Below, piece after piece: positions 1-5,299 of a stretch of DNA of 23,582 bases; within the stretch, counting starts at the first letter, position 1, and each line of letters opens with the position of its first letter. The translations under genes were made by a program, and so were the position numbers. The stretch is from contig DASQ01000054.1 in NCBI GenBank assembly GCA_002503885.1, positions 1 to 23,582 of the forward strand, read 5' to 3'. The DNA is from Methanoculleus marisnigri (lineage in GTDB: Archaea; Halobacteriota; Methanomicrobia; Methanomicrobiales; Methanoculleaceae). The notes under the pieces are model-generated. The model searched no databases. It was not told where the DNA came from and saw only the letters and a program-made list of their open reading frames with translations.

Positions 1-396
1 CCCTTCCACAAGTTCCGGCAGAAGCTGAAGAGCAAGTGCGAGGGGTATGGTATCCGGTTCGATGACTCGCACTCCGAGGCATACACCTCGCAGGTGGACG
101 CTCTCGCGCTCGACCCGATCCGAAAACCGCCCTATGGGAGGAAGCGGCGGATCAAGCGAGGACTGTACCGGAGTGCTCTGGGCACCCTGATCAACGCCGA
201 TGTCAACGGCGCTCTGAACCATTTACGAAAGGTAGCCGGTGATTCCGTGGTTCCACGGATAATCGGTAGGGGCCGCGTCAACCGGCCCGTGCGAATAAGG
301 ACGTCTTTTGAACCGTCAACCTTCGCACCGATTAAATTGCAGCCCTGTGCCCCACAAGGGCCCCCGCTGCAAGCCCCCGGTTTTAACCGGGGGTAG
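1..396 (+). CDS. tnpB: IS200/IS605-family TnpB (OrfB), C-terminal part, cut by window edge
   Basis: The frame is open from base 1 to the TAG at 394-396, so the start lies outside the window. The peptide carries the end of the RuvC-like nuclease of TnpB: EAYTSQ near residue 29, then a basic RRIKRGLY stretch and INADVNGAL, whose Asp is the last RuvC catalytic residue. TnpB is an RNA-guided endonuclease encoded by IS200/IS605 and IS1341 elements. The zinc-ribbon CxxC pairs that most TnpBs carry between TSQ and the DVNGA motif are absent; the spacer ALALDPIRKPPYGRK resembles the zinc-less archaeal subgroup. About 45 residues after the catalytic motif are low-complexity, because the frame runs into the element's right end. 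Family call is sure; whether the whole gene is intact cannot be seen. Confidence 0.85.
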   Translation, partial: PFHKFRQKLKSKCEGYGIRFDDSHSEAYTSQVDALALDPIRKPPYGRKRRIKRGLYRSALGTLINADVNGALNHLRKVAGDSVVPRIIGRGRVNRPVRIRTSFEPSTFAPIKLQPCAPQGPPLQAPGFNRG

Positions 397-421
397 TTGA
401 CGACGACCTGATATCGGAGGA
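250..421 (+). ncRNA. Probable omega-RNA (reRNA) region of TnpB
   Basis: In characterised TnpB elements the guide RNA comes from the 3' end of tnpB through the right end, and the roughly 20 bases after the element act as guide. Here the frame past the catalytic DVNGA motif loses protein-like character, and this stretch ends in the strong hairpin at 374-393. Under this model the guide would begin at 402 (GACGACCTGATATCGGAGG). The 5' limit is a guess; no promoter or processing site is visible. Confidence 0.35.
374..401 (+). mobile_element. Right end of the TnpB element: terminal hairpin plus TTGAC
   Basis: CCCCCGGTT (374-382) and AACCGGGGG (385-393) form a 9-bp hairpin overlapping the tnpB stop codon, followed by TAG and TTGAC (397-401). 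Subterminal hairpins just inside the ends, with a TTGAC-like tetra/pentanucleotide at the cleavage site, are known for IS200/IS605 ends. I therefore infer that the element ends at about 401 and flanking DNA starts at 402. Confidence 0.6.
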
Positions 422-441
422 AACCAGGGATGAGTCCCCGT

Positions 442-640
442 TCAGCCCGCGGGATCCTTGATCGGCCCACCTCCAAGATCGTCCCGCCTGACCGGAAATA
501 ATGAAACACTGCACGTCAGCCCGGTTGATGAGTTGAGAGAAAAACGGTGCACCGTCCCCGCGGGGACAAACGTGCTCTCGCCGTTCCGGAGGAGGCAGGT
601 CGCATCACCGACCGTCACCGCGACGCCCGGAACTCGCCTG
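442..640 (-). pseudogene. Decayed cupin-domain fragment
   Basis: On the minus strand, a frame ending at 442 contains VTVGDATCLLRNGESTFVPA then GTVHRF. This is the second half of a cupin barrel as found after mannose-1-phosphate guanylyltransferase/mannose-6-phosphate isomerase domains (GD...L..GES.F.PAGT.HR). The expected upstream half, with the metal-binding HxH pattern and HWVV-type strand, is not recognisable in any frame. The region after HRF also matches poorly. I read it as a remnant next to the insertion element, not a working gene; a divergent small cupin protein is the alternative. Confidence 0.4.
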
Positions 641-767
641 GCTCCTTCGGCCGGCCCTGTATAGCCCTCCCCCTCGTCCGGGCCGGAATCGAAGAGATCG
701 CGCCTGAAAGCATCGCCGGACCGCATGCACAATAAGTATCTAGCATAAGGACGGATTGATCATGCAC

Positions 768-772
768 GGAGG
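768..772 (+). promoter_or_regulatory. Ribosome binding site of ruvC
   Basis: GGAGG lies 12 bases ahead of the ATG at 785 and supports that start. An AT-rich stretch at 731-747 (AATAAGTATCTAGCATA) upstream could hold the operon's TATA box, but no single box stands out. Confidence 0.5.
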
Positions 773-784
773 CAGGGAGAAGGC

Positions 785-1255
785 ATGATCGTTGTCGGGA
801 TCGATCCGGGGCTGGCGAGGGTCGGATACGGCGTTCTCAGCAGAGCTGAACGGTACCCGACGCCGCTCGCGTTCGGCTGCATCGAGACTGACGGCGACCG
901 GAGCACCGAACAGTGTCTGCGGGAGATCTACGAGAAGATCTCGGTGATCCTCGACGAGTACAACCCCGCATGGGTCGCCGTCGAGCAGCTCTTCTTCACC
1001 CGGAACGTCACTTCCGCGATGCGCGTCAGCGAGGCGCGGGGCGTCCTCCTCCTCGCCGCGGAACTGCGGGATATCCCGATCGCGGAGTACACGCCGAACC
1101 AGATCAAGCAGGCGGTCACCGGGTCGGGGCGTGCCGACAAGCATCAGGTGCAGGAGATGATGCGGCGGCTTCTCCACCTGCAGGAGATCCCCAAACCCGA
1201 CGATGCCGCAGACGGCCTTGCCGTCGCCCTCTGCCATATGAATACATTACGATAA
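785..1255 (+). CDS. ruvC: Holliday junction endonuclease RuvC
   Basis: This is the dimeric resolvase that nicks symmetric strands of Holliday junctions after RuvAB branch migration. The 156-residue protein is close to the usual 160-170. The RNase H-fold catalytic acidic residues are visible: D7 in GIDPGL, E67 in VAVEQLFF, and D140 and D143 in PDDAADGLA, matching E. coli D7, E66, D138 and D141. The aromatic FF after E67 and the basic GSGRADKHQV stretch are also typical. It is first in a tight operon: ruvA starts 2 bases after its stop and ruvB follows. RuvC is bacterial; archaea normally use Hjc/Hje, so this set was probably acquired laterally. Identification is certain. Confidence 0.96.
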   Translation: MIVVGIDPGLARVGYGVLSRAERYPTPLAFGCIETDGDRSTEQCLREIYEKISVILDEYNPAWVAVEQLFFTRNVTSAMRVSEARGVLLLAAELRDIPIAEYTPNQIKQAVTGSGRADKHQVQEMMRRLLHLQEIPKPDDAADGLAVALCHMNTLR

Positions 1256-1257
1256 CC

Positions 1258-1845
1258 ATGATAGCTCACCTCTCTGGAGAACTGGCATCCACCGGGGACC
1301 GGTGGGTGGTGATCGAGATCGGCGGCGTCGGCTACAGGGTGCAGGTCACCCAGCCGACGCTGCAGGCGCTCCGGCAGACGGAAGGCCGCGTCCGGGTGCA
1401 CACCCACATGGTCGTCCGCGACGACGATATCCAGCTCTACGGGTTCCTCCACCAGAGCGAACTCGAACTCTTCCGGATGCTGATCGGCGTCCCCGGCATA
1501 GGCCCCCAGATCGCCATGACCATCCTCTCCCAGATCGCCCTTGAGGAGTTCGCGATGGCGATCGTCGGCGAGGACGAAAAGGCGCTCACCCGGATCCCCG
1601 GGATCGGGCAGAAGAGTGCAAAGCGTCTGATCCTCGAACTGAAGGAAAAGATGAAGAAGCATGCAAAGACCACACCCGGCGGCAGGGGAGCGGCCGAGGC
1701 CGACGATGCGGTCAGCGCCCTGATAACACTCGGGTTCTCGCCGCGGGAGGCGCAGGAGGCGGTCGGTGCGGTCCTGCCCGGGCTCTGCAGTCCGACCGTG
1801 CAGACCCTGATCCGCTCATCGCTCGCTCGCCTGCGGGAGCGCTGA
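1258..1845 (+). CDS. ruvA: Holliday junction branch-migration protein RuvA
   Basis: RuvA is the tetrameric junction-binding subunit that loads RuvB. The 195-residue protein has the complete family layout. The N-terminal OB fold is at residues 1-63 (MIAHLSGEL, GGVGYRV), and the acidic pin is at D55-D56 inside VVRDDDIQLYGF. Two helix-hairpin-helix motifs follow: GVPGIGPQIA near 77 and RIPGIGQKSAKRL near 112. Residues 148-195 form the C-terminal RuvB-binding domain (AVSALITLGFSPREAQEAV). The start at 1258 is 2 bases after the ruvC stop; the reading frame stays open far upstream, but only this ATG gives the conserved N-terminus. Translation is probably coupled to ruvC. Confidence 0.96.
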   Translation: MIAHLSGELASTGDRWVVIEIGGVGYRVQVTQPTLQALRQTEGRVRVHTHMVVRDDDIQLYGFLHQSELELFRMLIGVPGIGPQIAMTILSQIALEEFAMAIVGEDEKALTRIPGIGQKSAKRLILELKEKMKKHAKTTPGGRGAAEADDAVSALITLGFSPREAQEAVGAVLPGLCSPTVQTLIRSSLARLRER

Positions 1846-1849
1846 TATC

Positions 1850-2857
1850 ATGGCAGAGAGACTCCCCTCACCCGGAATCCTCGCAGAAGAGCAGGACGAT
1901 GCCTCGATCCGGCCGGGGCGTTTCAACGAGTTCGTAGGTCAGGCACAGATCAAAGAGATCCTCGCCATCGCCATCGACGCGGCGAAACGGCGCGGCGAAT
2001 CCCTCGACCACATCCTCTTTTCAGGCCCTCCGGGCCTCGGGAAGACGACGCTCGCCCAGATCATCGCCCGGGAGATGGGCGTTGCTCTCCGGAGCACGAC
2101 GGGTCCGGTGCTTGAGAAGCCCGGCGACCTCGCTGCCCAGCTGACCGCGCTCTCCCGGGGCGACATCCTCTTCATCGACGAGATCCACCGCTTAAACCCG
2201 GTGGTCGAGGAGATCCTCTACCCGGCCATGGAAGACTCCTGCATCGACGTGATGATCGGCGAAGGGCCGGGGGCCCGGGCGGTGCAGCTCCCGCTTGAGG
2301 AGTTCACCCTCGTAGGAGCGACGACGAAGGCCGGGCTGCTCGGCTCCCCGCTCCGGGACCGGTTCGGGTTCATCTTCCGCCTCAACCTCTACGAGGTCTC
2401 CGATCTCGTCTTGATCGTGCTCCGCAGCGCCGGGATCCTGCAGACACCGGTCACGCCGGAAGGCGCGCTCGAGATCGCAAAGCGAAGCCGCGGGACACCG
2501 AGAATCGCAAACCGCCTCCTCCGGCGCGTGCGGGACTTCGCGCTCGTCCGCGGCGACGGCAGCATCGATGCCGGGACGGCCGATCTCGCGCTGACCATGC
2601 TCGGGATCGACGGCCTCGGCCTTGATGAACTCGACCGTCGCATCCTCTCGGTGATTGCGGACGATTTCGACGGCGGTCCGGTAGGTCTCAAGACGATCGC
2701 GATCGCGATCGGCGAGGAGGTACGGACGGTCGAAGATGTCTATGAGCCGTACCTCATCCAGATCGGATTTATAAAAAGGACGCCTCAGGGCAGGGAGACG
2801 ACTGCAGCTGCGGAGAGGCACATCAGGGAACCGATCCGCCCATCCGGAAGACCGTGA
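1850..2857 (+). CDS. ruvB: Holliday junction branch-migration ATPase RuvB
   Basis: RuvB is the AAA+ hexameric motor that pulls DNA through the RuvA-bound junction. The 335-residue protein is normal length. It has Walker A GPPGLGKTT (residues 59-67), Walker B LFIDEIHR (107-114), sensor 1 GATTKAGLL (156-164), an arginine finger in LRDRFG (R171), sensor 2 RGTPRIANRLLRR (214-226), and the C-terminal winged helix (GLDELDRRIL to YEPYLIQIGFIKRTPQGR). The ATG is 4 bases after the ruvA stop. The usual N-terminal RPxxLxEFVGQ appears as RPGRFNEFVGQ. With ruvC and ruvA it makes a full RuvABC resolvasome in an organism whose other genes look archaeal. Confidence 0.97.
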   Translation: MAERLPSPGILAEEQDDASIRPGRFNEFVGQAQIKEILAIAIDAAKRRGESLDHILFSGPPGLGKTTLAQIIAREMGVALRSTTGPVLEKPGDLAAQLTALSRGDILFIDEIHRLNPVVEEILYPAMEDSCIDVMIGEGPGARAVQLPLEEFTLVGATTKAGLLGSPLRDRFGFIFRLNLYEVSDLVLIVLRSAGILQTPVTPEGALEIAKRSRGTPRIANRLLRRVRDFALVRGDGSIDAGTADLALTMLGIDGLGLDELDRRILSVIADDFDGGPVGLKTIAIAIGEEVRTVEDVYEPYLIQIGFIKRTPQGRETTAAAERHIREPIRPSGRP

Positions 2858-3086
2858 CCGAGAGTTCTGCTGAATCGGGCATGAATGTGGAAGCATAGAC
2901 CCGGGATGAGGAATCACCCCGGGCATGCCCCTGCAAGTGGACCGTGGGGATATCGCCTCGCGGGGTGGGGGTCTCCCCCTCCCCTGTCTCTAACTCGCGA
3001 AGATCCGCATACCTCATCGACCCCACCCTGCCCGGCCTCCGGTCTCCTCCCCCACCCCCAGGGGCGGGGGCAGTCATGGCGATACC
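2858..3086. other. Non-coding GC-rich spacer
   Basis: I see no gene here. The stretch is rich in C and G runs. CCCCCACCCC (3051-3060) faces AGGGGCGGGGGC (3060-3071) and could fold into a G/C hairpin. The short frames here have no recognisable domain. The C-rich style resembles the spacer at 22660-22760. It grades into the dispersed repeat at 3087. Confidence 0.5.
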
Positions 3087-3182
3087 CGGTGGAAAGCCGT
3101 GCTCCGGAGTACCCCGGAGTGCGACCCTAGCGCCCGCCCCCACACGCCAAAATTCCTGAAATAAACTGACAGGATGCAGTAG
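3087..3182 (-). repeat. Dispersed inverted repeat, copy 1
   Basis: Read on the minus strand, this block matches the last 86 bases of the window (23497-23582) with few substitutions. Shared stretches include GGAATTTTGGCGTGTGGGGG, GTCAGTTTAT and CACGGCTTTCCACCG. Copy 1 has about 10 extra bases near 3111-3120, where a CCGGAGT unit is repeated. The two copies are in opposite orientation and about 20.4 kb apart. Copy 1 interrupts the nucleotidyltransferase-like gene at its upstream side. Copy 2 runs off the window, so total element length is unknown. Confidence 0.85.
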
Positions 3183-3370
3183 TCGGTGAAGAGATCGATA
3201 TCTTCCGTACCTCTGGCCCTCCCAAAAAGGATTGCAACGTACCCGCTGACGAACACGTAGCCGGTATACCGTTCGATGATATCCGTCACCGACGCCACAA
3301 ATCGATCGAGTGTGGTCACAACCTTCCCCTCGATGAGGATGGTGCCGCCAGGAGCACTCGCGATCTGCAT
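3183..3370 (-). pseudogene. 5' fragment of a nucleotidyltransferase-like gene, cut by the repeat
   Basis: The minus-strand frame from ATG 3370 reads a plausible N-terminus, then TLDRFVASVTDIIERY and YVFVSGYVAILFGRARGTED followed by IDLF. GYVAILFGR(S/A)RGTEDIDL is the GSx-DxD-like core of minimal nucleotidyltransferase (MNT-type) proteins found as single genes or antitoxin-like partners in archaea. Right after DLF the frame enters the dispersed repeat and translates to unrelated residues until a stop at 3074. The rest of the family, about 100 residues, is missing. GGAGG is only two bases from the ATG, which is tight, and a TATA-like ATTAAT lies at 3401-3406. I regard it as inactivated. Confidence 0.65.
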
Positions 3371-3389
3371 CTCCTCCTATGGAGTCTTA

Positions 3390-3419
3390 CCGGGCACTGT
3401 ATTAATTGCACGTGCCCGG
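3390..3419 (-). promoter_or_regulatory. Inverted repeat around the TATA box of the nucleotidyltransferase fragment
   Basis: CCGGGCAC (3390-3397) and GTGCCCGG (3412-3419) are perfect 8-bp arms separated by 14 bases that contain ATTAAT, the likely TATA element for the minus-strand gene starting at 3370. The inner GCACGTGC (3409-3416) is itself a palindrome. An operator around the core promoter is a reasonable inference, since many small nucleotidyltransferase/antitoxin-type genes are autoregulated. No regulator is identified. Confidence 0.45.
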
Positions 3420-3498
3420 GGCCGGAATAGCTGAAATGACAAACCGGCAGCAGGATGAGATCAAATCCACCCCGGATAACAGGACATTCACTGATCGC

Positions 3499-3529
3499 AA
3501 AAATGGGCGCCGGAGAGGGGGTACCCTCT
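3499..3529 (-). terminator. Hairpin plus T-run after the membrane histidine kinase
   Basis: Read on the minus strand just after the stop at 3535, AGAGGG and CCCTCT (arms 3514-3519 and 3524-3529, loop of 4) form a short hairpin followed about 10 bases on by TTTTT (3499-3503). Confidence 0.45.
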
Positions 3530-3534
3530 GCCGC

Positions 3535-5043
3535 TCAGGCCCCGCCGTCCCCGAACCGGTACGCCCCGTTCGGCACCGTGATCTCAAACCGGGCGCCCTC
3601 CCCAAAGACCCCCGTCTCCCGGATCGGTATCCCGGTGATCCCGAGGATCCCCGAGACCAGGAACAACCCGTGGCCGTGCCGCCGCCTGTAGGTCTCCCGG
3701 AAGATCGCCTCCTTCTCGTCGTCCGGGATGCCGGTGCCGTCGTCCTCGCAGAAGATCAGCAGATCCTGCCCGGATCGGACGTACGAGAACCGGACCTCGG
3801 TCACCGCACCCCCGTGGCGGACGGCGTTGTCGATTAAGTTGTAGAAGACCTTCTGCACCATCGGGTCCGCGTAGACCTCAAGACCCGCGAGATCCACCCG
3901 GACCCGGACCCCCGCCGGGAGGGCGAGGTTCGAGACGCTCTCCCTGACGAGGTCTTCGGGCCTCTGCCAGGCGGGCTCCTTCACCCCCATGTCCTGGTAG
4001 TCCCGGCTGAACTCGACCTGCTTCTGGATCTCCTCTACGGCGGTCCGGGCACGCTCCAGGTAGTCCCGGATAGCGGGATTCGCGCTGTCTTCCCCGGCAA
4101 AGTCGATATAGGCGCGTGCGACGGTGATCTGGTTGAGGATGTCGTGGCGCGTGATCCCCGCAAGAAGGTTCAACTTTGCGTTCGCCCGGCCGAGCGCCGC
4201 CTCGGCGTGCTGCTGCTCGGTGATATCCTCTCCGGAGCTGAGCGTCCCGCAGACGGCACCGTTCCTGTCCCGGAGCACGGCGGTGTGCCACGCGATGATC
4301 CGCTCGCCGCCGTCCGCGGTGAGGACCGGTGCGTTCGCATACTCCGCAGGCCCGGTATCGCCCCGCATCAGCCCGGCAAAGAGCGCACGGTAGCGCTCCC
4401 GCTCTGCCGGGGGGACAAACCGCTCGACCCAGGGCTCGCCCACGACCGCATCCGCCGGGTAGCCGAGGACCTCGGACGCCCGGCGGTTGATGAGGGCGAC
4501 CCGCCCATCCGTATCGAGGACAACGAAGAGGACGCCGGCGATATCCAGGTACTGCCCGAGCAGGTCCTTCTCCTGCCGGAGCCGCTCCTCGCTCGCCGCG
4601 AGACCGGTGAAGAGCACCGCGTAGGGCTGCCGGATCCCGGTCTCGACGAACGCGACGTAGATGAGCCCGAAGGAGAGCACCATCAGGAGGTGGCCGACCA
4701 TGTTCGAGAGGCCGTAGACGCTGATATACAGTGTGAAGGCGAGTTCCGAGGCGATCATCACGAGGACCGCCGCGACCAGGTGGGTCGTCACCCGGGGCGA
4801 GAAGACGTTACGCTGCCGGTAGACGGCGACGGCCCCGAGGGCGAGCAGGGCCGCTATGACGTACTCGCTCCAGACCTTGAACGGCGTGAGCCCGACGCCC
4901 TCGACGTAGCAGTCGGGGAAGACCGGGACGACGAAGATCGAGAGGAGGAGGAGGACGGTGACTCCGGCAAACGCCGCAACCACCCGCCGGGGGCCCGGGT
5001 TTCTCCGGGGCCCGCCGGTCCTCTGCGCCGTTCCGGGCTGCAC
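3535..5043 (-). CDS. Membrane sensor histidine kinase with partial MASE3 domain and PAS
   Basis: This is a signal-transducing kinase. From the GTG at 5043 it has 502 residues. About four membrane helices span residues 21-133, and the motifs CYVEGVGLTPFKVWSEYVI and ASELAFTLYISVYGLSNMVG identify the second half of a MASE3 sensor. A PAS domain follows (162-282, ending SGEDITEQQ). The phosphoacceptor box GITRHDILNQ has H300, and the HATPase_c domain has N-box YNLIDNAVRHGG (401-412), EDDGTGIPDDEK (433-444) and GHGLFLVSGILG. The first half of MASE3 is missing, and the residues before helix 1 are Arg/Pro-rich. The start is uncertain: ATG 5166 keeps the frame, while ATG 5080 is in another frame with a more protein-like N-terminus. 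No response regulator is adjacent. Confidence 0.88.
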   Translation of the reverse strand: MQPGTAQRTGGPRRNPGPRRVVAAFAGVTVLLLLSIFVVPVFPDCYVEGVGLTPFKVWSEYVIAALLALGAVAVYRQRNVFSPRVTTHLVAAVLVMIASELAFTLYISVYGLSNMVGHLLMVLSFGLIYVAFVETGIRQPYAVLFTGLAASEERLRQEKDLLGQYLDIAGVLFVVLDTDGRVALINRRASEVLGYPADAVVGEPWVERFVPPAERERYRALFAGLMRGDTGPAEYANAPVLTADGGERIIAWHTAVLRDRNGAVCGTLSSGEDITEQQHAEAALGRANAKLNLLAGITRHDILNQITVARAYIDFAGEDSANPAIRDYLERARTAVEEIQKQVEFSRDYQDMGVKEPAWQRPEDLVRESVSNLALPAGVRVRVDLAGLEVYADPMVQKVFYNLIDNAVRHGGAVTEVRFSYVRSGQDLLIFCEDDGTGIPDDEKEAIFRETYRRRHGHGLFLVSGILGITGIPIRETGVFGEGARFEITVPNGAYRFGDGGA

Positions 5044-5116
5044 GGGGTATCGGTTCTGTCTGCGTAGAGTCGTTTCGCATGGTCGTTCGGATACGGGGCG
5101 GGATCGTCCGGGTCTT

Positions 5117-5138
5117 ACCGCTGCCGCACGGCAGCGGT
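5117..5138 (-). other. Perfect hairpin in the leader of the membrane kinase
   Basis: ACCGCTGCCG (5117-5126) and CGGCAGCGGT (5129-5138) are perfect 10-base arms with a 2-base centre. The hairpin lies between the inferred transcription start near 5165 and the proposed GTG start at 5043. It could affect translation, or be the scar of a rearrangement that removed the first half of MASE3. Confidence 0.5.
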
Positions 5139-5186
5139 GAGCGACCGGCCCACTTTTATTCACCATATAGTATGTCTCCAATATCA

Positions 5187-5194
5187 TTAATTTA
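5187..5194 (-). promoter_or_regulatory. TATA box for the membrane kinase
   Basis: On the minus strand TAAATTAA lies here. Archaeal initiation is usually about 25 bases downstream, which puts the transcript start near 5165. That is right at the alternative ATG 5166, so either that ATG is a leaderless start or translation begins further inside. Confidence 0.5.
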
Positions 5195-5202
5195 CCGGAC
5201 AG

Positions 5203-5208
5203 AAAAAA
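5203..5208 (-). terminator. T-run downstream of the 910-residue PAS protein gene
   Basis: GGGTTTTTTC on the minus strand lies about 90 bases past the stop at 5300, just before the next gene's TATA box. A T-run alone is enough for archaeal termination. Evidence is limited to this run. Confidence 0.3.
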
Positions 5209-5299
5209 CCCGCCAGGGTGCGAGATAGAAAGAATTAGGGCATAATAAGGGGATATTTTGGGGGAGGGTCCGGTCCCGATCGGGAGCGGCTCCCGATCG

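Noticed and set aside
913..1257. Extension of ruvA upstream through ruvC in the same frame
   Set aside because: The extra residues are low-complexity and out of frame with ruvC, while ATG 1258 gives the conserved RuvA N-terminus MIAHLSGEL.
2823..3143. Minus-strand frame across the ruvB end and the spacer
   Set aside because: It overlaps the ruvB 3' end and the dispersed repeat, with Gly/Pro/Arg-rich content and no start signal.
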